From the NCBI GenBank assembly GCA_022712835.1, contig JAFLJU010000479.1, forward strand, positions 1-5,758: a stretch of DNA of 5,758 nucleotides, written 5' to 3'. Positions 1 through 5,686 of this stretch are shown in pieces. The DNA comes from Desulfobacteraceae bacterium (GTDB lineage: Bacteria; Desulfobacterota; Desulfobacteria; Desulfobacterales; Desulfobacteraceae). Below the pieces are notes generated by a model. It made no database searches and had not been told where the DNA came from. It worked only from the letters and a program-made list of their open reading frames with translations. The position numbers were made by a program, and so were the translations under genes. Positions within the stretch are counted from its first letter, which is position 1. The number at the start of each line of letters is the position of its first letter.

Positions 1-231
1 GTTTTTGATCTTGAGGGGACCTATCTTGCCTGGGCGGATTTCAATCCCCTGGGGCTGTCGGTTGAAAAAATCATCCAGATTATAGAGGATGAGGCCGGGG
101 TTGCACTGGATCATGGGGACTGGTTTGGAGAGAATGGGGCAGGGTTTGAGCGATTCAACATTGCCTGTCCAAGGGTTATTTTGGAAAAGGCGGTTACTGC
201 AGTGGTGGCGGGGTTTAAAAAATACTTATAA
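1..231 (+). CDS. C-terminal end of MalY/PatB-family PLP-dependent aminotransferase / C-S lyase (partial)
   Basis: Frame 1 is open from the window edge to a TAA at 229-231, giving 76 residues of a gene whose start lies outside. The fragment begins LEGTYLAWADF and ends with a GENGAGFERFNIACPR stretch (fragment residues 43-58). This is the typical tail of the MalY/PatB branch of fold-type I aminotransferases, where the small C-terminal domain holds the arginine that grips the substrate carboxylate; R51 of the fragment (the R in ERFN) is the natural candidate. Family members cleave cystathionine or cysteine-type C-S bonds (beta-lyase) or act as transaminases, using pyridoxal phosphate in the cytoplasm. 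The PLP lysine and the large domain are off the window, so lyase and transaminase cannot be separated. The gene converges on livF and shares its terminator. A 63-codon ORF in another frame (89-280) is only a shadow of this one. Confidence 0.85.
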   Translation, partial: VFDLEGTYLAWADFNPLGLSVEKIIQIIEDEAGVALDHGDWFGENGAGFERFNIACPRVILEKAVTAVVAGFKKYL

Positions 232-281
232 GGTATTTTACTTTATAACATCATATTTTATAGCATCGCCCAAAAAATAAT

Positions 282-316
282 AAGGCCCTGGGAATTTTTC
301 TTTTTCCCAGGGCCTT
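282..316. terminator. Bidirectional intrinsic terminator between convergent genes
   Basis: A perfect 13-bp inverted repeat pairs 282-294 (AAGGCCCTGGGAA) with 304-316 (TTCCCAGGGCCTT) around a 9-nt T-rich loop. On the plus strand the stem is followed by TTTT, with a further T run from about 327. On the minus strand the tail reads CCTTATTATTTTTTG, also T-rich. It lies 50 bp after the aminotransferase stop and 16 bp after the livF stop, so it can end both transcripts. The rest of 232-332 is AT-rich with nothing else recognisable. Confidence 0.88.
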
Positions 317-332
317 TTGGTTGGTGTTTTTT

Positions 333-1046
333 TTATGCGCCCAGATAGGCTTTTTTAACGTCTGGGTTGACCAGCAGCTCGTCGGCCGGTCCCTCAAGGA
401 TTAAAGATCCGTTTTCAATCACATAGCCTCTTTGGGCAAATTTAAGGGCAAGCCTGGCATTTTGTTCCACCAATAAAATGGTGGTCCCATGCTTGTTGAT
501 CTCTTTTAAGGCCTTGAACATGTCCAGCATGAGCAAGGGCGCAAGACCCATGGAAGGCTCGTCCAAGAGCATAATTTTTCTTCCCGACATATAAGCCCTG
601 CCAACAGCTAACATCTGCTGCTCTCCGCCGGAAAGAGTGCCTGCCAATTGGTCTTTTCTTTCCTCAAGCCGGTTGAAAAGATCAAATACCCATTTTTTAT
701 CCTTTACAATCTGTGCCTTATCTTTCCTGGCAAAGCAGGCAAGGATAAGGTTTTCGATCACCGTAAGATTTCCGAAGATTCTGCGGCCTTCGGGTACATG
801 GGAAATACCTAATTTTGATACCACACGATCGGCACTGTATTTAAGAATATTTTTCCCTTCAAATTCCACGATTGAGTCCGGGTGGGAGGGGATCATACGT
901 GAAATGGCCCGAAGGGTGGTACTTTTCCCGGCACCATTGGCACCGATAATGGTTAAAATCTCACCTGCTTTAACGGAAAAACTGATGCCGTGAAGCGCCT
1001 TGATGTTTCCGTAGGATACCTTGAGGTTTTCAATATTTAATTGCAT
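333..1046 (-). CDS. livF: LivF: branched-chain amino acid ABC transporter, ATP-binding protein
   Basis: One of the two cytoplasmic ATPases that power the LivHM permease; 237 residues, the normal length for LivF. Walker A is GANGAGKST (35-43), the LivF-typical HVPEGRR is at 83-89, the ABC signature LSGGEQ at 138-143, Walker B IMLLDEP at 158-164 followed by the D-loop SMGLAP, and VEQNA at 193-197. The glutamine where most ABC ATPases have the H-loop histidine is normal for LivF. The C-terminus, KKAYLGA, is also the usual LivF ending. The ATG at 1046-1044 overlaps the livG stop by one base (TGATG), with an AAGGAGG ribosome site inside the end of livG (1057-1063), so translation is probably coupled. 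It is the last gene of the operon and is followed by the terminator at 282-316. Transport of Leu/Ile/Val is the family default; the actual substrate is set by the binding protein. Confidence 0.96.
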   Translation of the reverse strand: MQLNIENLKVSYGNIKALHGISFSVKAGEILTIIGANGAGKSTTLRAISRMIPSHPDSIVEFEGKNILKYSADRVVSKLGISHVPEGRRIFGNLTVIENLILACFARKDKAQIVKDKKWVFDLFNRLEERKDQLAGTLSGGEQQMLAVGRAYMSGRKIMLLDEPSMGLAPLLMLDMFKALKEINKHGTTILLVEQNARLALKFAQRGYVIENGSLILEGPADELLVNPDVKKAYLGA

Positions 1047-1819
1047 CAGGTCAGATCCTCCTTGCCCAGATAGGCTTCAATGACTTGCGGGTTATTTTGA
1101 ATCGCCTCGGGCGGGCCTTCTGCAATTATTTCACCAAATACCAGGGTCTGGATGTGCTGGCACAGGTCCATGACAAATTTCATCCGGTGTTCGATCAAAA
1201 AAATCGCCACCTTGAAATCTTCGTGGACCTGGCGGATGATTTTTATCATCTGAACCAGTTCATCCGGCGTCATTCCGGCGGTGGGTTCATCCAAAAAGAG
1301 CACTTTGGGATTGGTGGCCATGGCACGGGCCATTTCAACCCTGCGTTGGGCACCATAGGGCAGGCTGGTTACCATTTGCTTTGCGTGTTGCTTGATGCCA
1401 AACAATTCCAGGAGCCGATAGGAATTTTCCTCAACGTGGGCTTCTTCCCGGCGGCAGGTCGGGGTATTGAAAAAAGCCCCGAACAATCCGTAGGTGAGCT
1501 GGGAATAATGGGCCATTTTGATATGGTCCAATACATTCATGTGCCGCCAAAGCGCTAGGTTCTGAAAGGTTCTTCCAAGTCCCTTGGTAGCGATTTCATT
1601 GGTTTCAAGACCCTTGATGTTTTCATTTTCCAGGGTAATGGCACCTTGAGTCGGGGTGTAGACCCCGGTGATTAAATTGAAAACAGTGGTTTTTCCGGCC
1701 CCATTGGGTCCGATCAGCCCTACGATTTGTTGAGGCGCGATGTTCAGGTTGTAATTGTGAACAGCACGCAACCCACCGAAATAATGGGTCATATTTTTTA
1801 CACTGAGCAATGCTGACAT
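1046..1819 (-). CDS. livG: LivG: branched-chain amino acid ABC transporter, ATP-binding protein
   Basis: Second cytoplasmic ATPase of the transporter, 257 residues, full length. Motifs in order: Walker A GPNGAGKTT (37-45), Q-loop GRTFQN (82-87), a degenerate signature LPYGAQRR (153-160) in place of LSGGQ, Walker B VLFLDEPTAG (173-182), and an H-loop histidine in LIEHRM (208-213). The altered signature and the roughly 30-residue insert between Q-loop and signature, rich in aromatic and charged residues (about 104-135), are regular LivG traits. LivG keeps the H-loop histidine that LivF lacks, so the pair looks like a usual LivG/LivF heterodimer. The start ATG (1819-1817) has AGGAG seven bases upstream (1827-1831), overlapping the end of livM, whose stop is only 2 nt away. 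The gene ends in a one-base overlap with livF. Confidence 0.96.
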   Translation of the reverse strand: MSALLSVKNMTHYFGGLRAVHNYNLNIAPQQIVGLIGPNGAGKTTVFNLITGVYTPTQGAITLENENIKGLETNEIATKGLGRTFQNLALWRHMNVLDHIKMAHYSQLTYGLFGAFFNTPTCRREEAHVEENSYRLLELFGIKQHAKQMVTSLPYGAQRRVEMARAMATNPKVLFLDEPTAGMTPDELVQMIKIIRQVHEDFKVAIFLIEHRMKFVMDLCQHIQTLVFGEIIAEGPPEAIQNNPQVIEAYLGKEDLT

Positions 1820-1821
1820 AT

Positions 1822-3144
1822 TTACACTCCTAATTTGCCTTTTACCATATCTTTATTTAGGTCGTTTTCTATATTTTCATCCATGTTTTTGTTTTTAGCC
1901 CGAAGCAGTCGTTTGGCATTGATTTCTTTAAAAGAGATCAACCCGTAGGGCCGAAAGATCATGACAAATATTAAAATCAAGGGAATGATAATCCATTTGA
2001 AAAGTTCCAGAGGACGAAGCGCTTCTCCCAGCACATTGATGGTGACCGCTCCCACAATGGAGCCCACAATGGAATTAAGTCCGCCGAAATAGACCATGGC
2101 AAGGATCTCAGCCAATCTATTGATACTGAACATGCCCGGGTTTATATAGGCCAGAACATGTGCAAAAAGTCCCCCGCCTACTCCGGCCCAGAAGGCACCG
2201 AACATAAAAGCGGTCATCTTGGTTTTTTTTGTTTTTATGGTCATGGATTCCGAGGCGGCTTCATCATCACGCACCGTATTAAGCGCCTTGCCCAGGATGG
2301 AGGTGACAAAATTGTGAACCACCCAGATGCAGAGCATGGTCCAGATAAAAATAATGGGCAGTGGCGCATAATCCGGCTGGCCGCCCATTCCCCTGGCACC
2401 ACCAATCACATCGAGGTTCTCAACGGCAGACTTGACAATAAACATGAAGGCCAGAGAGATAATGGCCAGATAATCTCCCCGTGTTCTAAAGGACGGAATG
2501 GCCACAAGCAAGGAACCCAATGCTGCGGCAACCCCTCCGGCCAACAGAGCAAAGGGAAAGAGCCAGGGACCAAAGGCTTCGGGCAGAAGAGCCGGTCCAA
2601 ACACTTTATCATTCACAAACAAGACCAGGGTGATAATGGAGGAGGTATAGGCCCCCAATGCCATAAATCCGGGATGGGAACAGGAAAACTCTCCCTGGTA
2701 TCCATTGATCACATTAATACTGATGGTGAGAATAATGGATACCAGGGTCAGTTTGACGATCAGGATTCGATAATCATTGATGCCGGACCAAAGATGAAGG
2801 ATGGCATAGAAGACAACCAGGTGGATGATAACCGAAAGCCACAGGGGCAAGCGTTCAAAAACGGCGGCCAAAGGATTGGTGAAGCTTGCGCTTAGCTTTG
2901 CCACCAAAAGAATGGGGATGACATATACGATCAGATCATACCCGATGGCACCGGGTATCATCAAAGGTTCCTTAAGCATAATCAGGGCACCGAACAGCAC
3001 CGGTATCTTGGGAAGTCCCAAATAATAGGAAATATGATCATACCCCCAGTAATACTCAATGAGCACCGCCACAAGCGTTCCCAAAAACCAGCCTAGCATG
3101 GGGACATTTGAAAACATGAGTTTAAATTTTCTTGCAAGTTCCAT
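1822..3144 (-). CDS. livM: LivM: branched-chain amino acid ABC transporter, permease
   Basis: Inner-membrane permease that forms the translocation path with LivH; 440 residues. The conserved core begins near residue 125: INVINGYQGEFS (143-154) with HPGFMALGAYTS following, FRTRGDYLAIISLAF (219-233), the cytoplasmic coupling loop LGKALNTVRDDEAASESMTI (284-303) that contacts the ATPases, and YFGGLNSIVGSIVGA (352-366), then FRPYGLI (397-403). An N-terminal extension of about 125 residues holds further hydrophobic stretches (about 14-34, 66-84, 102-120); similar extensions occur in the long LivM type of E. coli, while many homologues are nearer 300 residues. The C-terminal 35 residues are polar and highly charged, probably cytoplasmic. 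The start at 3144 is supported by AGGAA six bases upstream. A promoter candidate lies in the gap before it, so livMGF may be partly independent of livKH. Confidence 0.95.
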   Translation of the reverse strand: MELARKFKLMFSNVPMLGWFLGTLVAVLIEYYWGYDHISYYLGLPKIPVLFGALIMLKEPLMIPGAIGYDLIVYVIPILLVAKLSASFTNPLAAVFERLPLWLSVIIHLVVFYAILHLWSGINDYRILIVKLTLVSIILTISINVINGYQGEFSCSHPGFMALGAYTSSIITLVLFVNDKVFGPALLPEAFGPWLFPFALLAGGVAAALGSLLVAIPSFRTRGDYLAIISLAFMFIVKSAVENLDVIGGARGMGGQPDYAPLPIIFIWTMLCIWVVHNFVTSILGKALNTVRDDEAASESMTIKTKKTKMTAFMFGAFWAGVGGGLFAHVLAYINPGMFSINRLAEILAMVYFGGLNSIVGSIVGAVTINVLGEALRPLELFKWIIIPLILIFVMIFRPYGLISFKEINAKRLLRAKNKNMDENIENDLNKDMVKGKLGV

Positions 3145-3201
3145 TTAATGTTCCTGTGTTATTTTCGTTAAACAAAGAATAACTGATATTTCATGACGCT
3201 A

Positions 3202-3230
3202 ATTATACGATCTTAGTTTTTTTAGATCAA
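3202..3230 (-). promoter_or_regulatory. Candidate sigma70-type promoter for livMGF
   Basis: In the 103-bp livH-livM gap the minus strand reads TTGATC (3230-3225), a 17-base spacer, then a perfect TATAAT (3207-3202). The -10 box matches at 6/6, the -35 at 4/6, and the spacing is ideal. Transcription would start near 3194-3196, leaving about 50 nt of leader before the livM ATG. The gap is AT-rich, so chance matches are more likely here, but both boxes and spacing agree. A short GATCT/AGATC inverted repeat (3209-3213 with 3224-3228) sits between the two boxes. Confidence 0.5.
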
Positions 3231-3247
3231 TTTTTATAGCCTAATTT

Positions 3248-4183
3248 TCATAGTCTAAGTTTTGTACTATGTTCCATTCCGAAAAAGCCTCTGGGCCTGA
3301 AGGTCAGGATGACCAGGATAATGGAATAGGCAATCAGATCCCGGAGGGTGGATGGAAAGATAGTCGCCACAAATATTTCAATGAATCCCAGCAGATAGCC
3401 TGCCATGGCAGCCCCTTTTATGGAGCCGCGTCCACCCAGGATGGCGGCAACAAAGGCCTTCCAACCGATGATAACCCCCATGTAGGGATCCAGTATCGGA
3501 TAGGCCTGGCCGTACAAAATTCCGGCAACCGAGGCCAAACCTGCGCCCACGGCAAAGGTTAATGGGGCGATGACATTGATGGAAACACCCATGAGGGGGA
3601 CTGCCAGAAAATCATAGGACATGGCCCGCATGGCCATTCCCCACTTGGTTTTCTGGATGAAATAGTGCAGGGCCAGCATAAGCAATAATGAGATGACAAT
3701 GATCATTATTTTCACATTGGTGACATAGATTCCCCAAACATGATAGGTGACCGATTCCATGAGGGGGGGGAAGCTTAAGCGTTTGGCTCCCAACAGGATG
3801 AGAATTCCGGTTTCAAATATGATACCGATCATCAATCCCGTGATGGCAGCAGAGGCCCGGGGGGCATCTCGAAGTGGCCGGTAGCCGGCTACCTCAACAA
3901 ACACTCCGATCCAGGATGCCAGAAACATGGTGGTAACCACCGTGGCCAGAAAGATAATGGGACCTGGCAAAAGGCCTGCAAAAATAGCCAGAAAAAGGGT
4001 GGCAATGCCGAAACCGATATAGGTTCCCACCATGAAAATATCGCCGTGGGCAAAGTTAAAGAGCATCAAAACTCCATAAACCATTGAATATCCAATGGAT
4101 ATCACGGCGTAAAAACTGCCCCTTTGCGCGGCATTAATAATGTTTTGAAGAATATATTGTAATAATTCTATCAAAGATTCCAT
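3248..4183 (-). CDS. livH: LivH: branched-chain amino acid ABC transporter, permease
   Basis: First inner-membrane permease of the transporter, 311 residues, close to the usual 290-310. The family hallmark is clear near the N-terminus: SIGYSMVYGVLMLFNFAHGD (29-48). It is followed by EVAGYRPLR (97-105), the ATPase-contact loop KTKWGMAMRAMSYDFLAVPL (178-197), GWKAFVAAILGGRGSIKGA (240-258) and the closing FRPRGFFG (295-302). Hydrophobic segments lie at about 22-45, 50-71, 74-99, 112-132, 155-175, 200-226, 258-275 and 282-296, consistent with an eight-helix permease. The ATG at 4183-4181 has AGGAG (4191-4195) seven bases upstream. The gene follows livK after a 106-bp gap with a strong hairpin and precedes livM after 103 bp. 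A run of eight C on the coding strand (3763-3770) encodes part of FPPL; the frame is intact. Confidence 0.95.
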   Translation of the reverse strand: MESLIELLQYILQNIINAAQRGSFYAVISIGYSMVYGVLMLFNFAHGDIFMVGTYIGFGIATLFLAIFAGLLPGPIIFLATVVTTMFLASWIGVFVEVAGYRPLRDAPRASAAITGLMIGIIFETGILILLGAKRLSFPPLMESVTYHVWGIYVTNVKIMIIVISLLLMLALHYFIQKTKWGMAMRAMSYDFLAVPLMGVSINVIAPLTFAVGAGLASVAGILYGQAYPILDPYMGVIIGWKAFVAAILGGRGSIKGAAMAGYLLGFIEIFVATIFPSTLRDLIAYSIILVILTFRPRGFFGMEHSTKLRL

Positions 4184-4208
4184 TCACCCACTCCTGTTGC
4201 ATTTAGAT

Positions 4209-4248
4209 ATAAATGACTGCTGTACAAAAATGTACAGCAGTCATTTAT
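4209..4248 (-). terminator. livK-livH intercistronic hairpin (attenuator or mRNA-stabilising stem)
   Basis: A perfect 18-bp inverted repeat pairs 4209-4226 with 4231-4248 around a 4-nt loop; the core arms are TGACTGCTGTACA and TGTACAGCAGTCA. It sits 41 bp after the livK stop and 13 bp before the livH ribosome site. There is no run of pure U after the stem on the operon strand (it continues ATCTAAATG), so full termination is unlikely. The inferred role is partial termination, or protection of the livK mRNA 3' end, raising binding protein over permease. Stems at this position are common after periplasmic binding protein genes. Confidence 0.75.
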
Positions 4249-4289
4249 TCAAGGTATATATTTACATGTTCCGATTGCTCATTTTAGTA

Positions 4290-5465
4290 TCATGGGCAAC
4301 TGGATTTATAAAATTCGTATTCACCCTTGTCATTTATTTTAACGATAACCGCACATTTGATAGGATCCCCTTCTTCTGTGAAGGTCATGTTGCCGGTGAT
4401 GCCGACAAAATTTTTAATTTTAGCCAGGGCATCCCGAACGGCTATCCTGTCTTTTTCAATCTTTCCGGTGATTTTACCGGCATTCTGGATTGCCTGCTGG
4501 GTGAGTTGTAAAGCATCCCAGGTAAGGGCTGCCACATCATCCGGGGTATAGCCATAGGCTTTTTCATATCGGTCGATGAACGCTTTGGTGGCACCCTTGG
4601 CACCGGCTGCAGCATAGTGAGTAGAGAAAAACAGGCCATAACAGGCTTCTCCGCAAAGCTCTACTGTCTCGGCAGATCCCCAGGAATCGGATCCCACAAT
4701 GGGGCCTTTCCAGCCAAGCTCTTTGGCTTGTTTAACAATCAGGGGCACTTCATTGTAATACTGGGGGGTAAACAAAACTTGTGCACCGGATTTAACGATG
4801 GTGGTTAGCTGGGATGAAAAATCGGTATCTTTGGTGGTAAAACTTTCATAGGCAACAATGGAACCCTCGCCATGTTTTTTTTCCCATGCCGCTTTAAACA
4901 CTTCGGCAAGTCCCTTGGGGTAATCAGATGCCACATCATAGAGAATTGCGGCCTTGGTAAATTTGAATTCGTCTGTGATAAAGTTTGCCAAAACAGGTCC
5001 CTGGAAGGGATCCAAAAAACATCCTCTAAAAACAAAGGGACGGCCCAGGGTGGTGTCGGGATTGGTGGACCAGGGGCTGATCATGACGGTCCCATATTTA
5101 TTGGCGACTTCACCGGCCGGAATCGCCTGTTTGGACGACTGGGGACCAATAATGGCCAGAACATCATCGTTGGTGATCATTTTGGTATTGGCTTTTACAG
5201 CAGATTCTGCTTTGGATTCATTGTCTTCTATTACCAAAGTCACCTCGTACTTTTTGCCGCCAACTTCCAAGCCACCGGCTTTTTCAATATCTTCCAGCCA
5301 CATCTGGGCCGCATACTTGGTGCCTTCACCTACCTTGGGTATATCCCCTGTCAATGGGGCATTGATCCCGATTTTGATGGTGGTTTTTCTAGCACTAAAC
5401 GCCAATGGTGAAAATGCCATGGCTGTGACAACGGCCACAATAGTCAATAAAACAATTTTTCGCAT
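4290..5465 (-). CDS. livK: LivK: branched-chain amino acid ABC transporter, periplasmic binding protein
   Basis: Periplasmic receptor that binds the substrate and docks on LivHM; 391 residues from the chosen start. The open frame runs 26 codons further (to 5543), but the ATG at 5465-5463 has AGGAGG four bases upstream and begins a classical signal peptide: MRK, a hydrophobic core IVLLTIVAVVTAMAF, then PLAFS-A with likely cleavage after S24 (A22-x-S24). No lipobox cysteine is seen, so the product should be soluble. Mature-domain marks of the type I (Peripla_BP_6) fold are IKIGINAPLTGD (30-41), IGPQSSKQAIPAGEVANKYG (106-125), ISPWSTNPDTT (129-139), LYDVASDYPKG (175-185), PQYYNEVPLIVKQAKELGWK (234-253) and YTPDDVAALTWDA (306-318). 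S133/T134 are placed where family members bind the ligand alpha-amino/carboxylate group, by analogy only. Five cysteines occur in the mature part (C149, C271, C275, C371, C390). Leucine/isoleucine/valine is the default ligand, but this family also binds other amino acids, amides and aromatic acids, so specificity is open. Confidence 0.93.
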   Translation of the reverse strand: MRKIVLLTIVAVVTAMAFSPLAFSARKTTIKIGINAPLTGDIPKVGEGTKYAAQMWLEDIEKAGGLEVGGKKYEVTLVIEDNESKAESAVKANTKMITNDDVLAIIGPQSSKQAIPAGEVANKYGTVMISPWSTNPDTTLGRPFVFRGCFLDPFQGPVLANFITDEFKFTKAAILYDVASDYPKGLAEVFKAAWEKKHGEGSIVAYESFTTKDTDFSSQLTTIVKSGAQVLFTPQYYNEVPLIVKQAKELGWKGPIVGSDSWGSAETVELCGEACYGLFFSTHYAAAGAKGATKAFIDRYEKAYGYTPDDVAALTWDALQLTQQAIQNAGKITGKIEKDRIAVRDALAKIKNFVGITGNMTFTEEGDPIKCAVIVKINDKGEYEFYKSSCP

Positions 5466-5469
5466 ACAT

Positions 5470-5475
5470 CCTCCT
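5470..5475 (-). promoter_or_regulatory. livK ribosome binding site that fixes the start
   Basis: AGGAGG on the minus strand, four bases before the ATG at 5465-5463. The upstream in-frame ATG at 5543 lacks such a site and would put a polar, charged stretch before the signal peptide, so this site decides the start codon. Confidence 0.85.
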
Positions 5476-5505
5476 GTAAAAAATATCGGTTGTGTTCTAT
5501 CTTTC

Positions 5506-5541
5506 GAATTTCCTATGTATAAAACCATATACAGGAAATTC
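5506..5541. promoter_or_regulatory. 36-bp interrupted palindrome, candidate operator at the livK promoter
   Basis: Arms 5506-5520 (GAATTTCCTATGTAT) and 5527-5541 (ATATACAGGAAATTC) are inverted repeats around a 6-bp centre: 13 of 15 positions pair, with one A/C mismatch and one G/T. The outer nine pairs (GAATTTCCT / AGGAAATTC) are perfect. It lies 41-76 bp before the livK ATG and spans the promoter candidate, as expected for a dimeric regulator site. If it lies in the transcript it could instead fold as an RNA stem; no T tract follows, so it does not look like a terminator. Confidence 0.5.
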
Positions 5542-5545
5542 ACAA
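5516..5545 (-). promoter_or_regulatory. Candidate sigma70-type promoter for livKHMGF
   Basis: The minus strand reads TTGTGA (5545-5540), an 18-base spacer and TATACA (5521-5516). Each box matches its consensus at 4/6. Transcription would start near 5509, giving about a 44-nt leader with the AGGAGG site. The match is modest; support comes from its position and from the palindrome that overlaps it. Confidence 0.4.
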
Positions 5546-5549
5546 TTTT

Positions 5550-5621
5550 TTAGGAAAAAAGCATTGAAACCCAACAAAAAATCAGATAATGCACCCGGCA
5601 AATGACTCTATGTAACCGCAT
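5550..5621 (-). CDS. Doubtful 23-codon ORF upstream of livK
   Basis: An ATG at 5621-5619 has AGGAGG only two bases upstream (5624-5629) and opens a frame to TAA at 5552-5550. The peptide begins MRLHRVICRVHYLIF and is basic at the front and hydrophobic with aromatics behind, so it could be a tiny membrane peptide or leader. The spacing of the ribosome site is shorter than usual and the only promoter-like sequence nearby would start the RNA inside that site. It resembles no leader peptide I know: Leu, Ile and Val are scattered, not in a run. It may well be chance. Confidence 0.15.
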   Translation of the reverse strand: MRLHRVICRVHYLIFCWVSMLFS

Positions 5622-5632
5622 ATCCTCCTATG

Positions 5633-5662
5633 TCTATATGTAAAAACTTAAAGCTTTGTAAA
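5633..5662 (-). promoter_or_regulatory. Weak second promoter-like sequence upstream of livK
   Basis: TTTACA (5662-5657, 5/6 match) is followed by 18 bases and TATAGA (5638-5633, 4/6). It faces livK and would give a leader of about 160 nt that contains the palindrome and the doubtful small ORF. The surrounding sequence is AT-rich, so this is only a candidate. Apart from the items listed, I see nothing in 5466-5686, and no convincing terminator for the upstream regulator gene. Confidence 0.2.
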
Positions 5663-5686
5663 GGATAATAAAAGAGGACAGAACAA

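Noticed and set aside
153..200. LivF with Gln (VEQN) in place of the H-loop His, and LivG with LPYGAQ instead of LSGGQ, as signs of defective ATPases (listed here without exact position)
   Set aside because: Both changes are normal for the LivF and LivG families and do not indicate loss of function. The coordinates given are residue numbers, not bases.
232..281. Possible small RNA or gene in the AT-rich stretch after the aminotransferase
   Set aside because: No ORF of note, no promoter and no structure apart from the shared terminator stem.
1085..1558. A 157-codon plus-strand ORF antisense to livG (and a 118-codon one at 637-993 antisense to livF)
   Set aside because: The opposite strand carries full Walker A, signature and Walker B motifs in order; the antisense products are not recognisable.
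2158..2895. A 245-codon plus-strand ORF antisense to livM
   Set aside because: It is the mirror of a strongly conserved permease gene; its product is Gly/His/Gln/Asp-rich with no domain or hydrophobic pattern, and no ribosome site is apparent. Long antisense frames arise from the codon bias of the real gene.
5466..5543. A longer LivK start with 26 extra N-terminal residues
   Set aside because: The extension would bury the signal peptide and has no good ribosome site, while the ATG at 5465 has AGGAGG four bases upstream followed by a textbook signal sequence.
4872..5553. Two overlapping plus-strand ORFs (179 and 199 codons) antisense to livK
   Set aside because: They lie in different frames opposite a clear binding protein gene, and neither shows a known motif. 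They are shadows.
5561..5573. A sigma54-like -24/-12 element (TGGG...TGC on the minus strand)
   Set aside because: GG and GC are separated by 8 bases instead of the required 10, and the flanking consensus is poor. I found no better sigma54 promoter in 5466-5686 despite the Fis-type regulator nearby.
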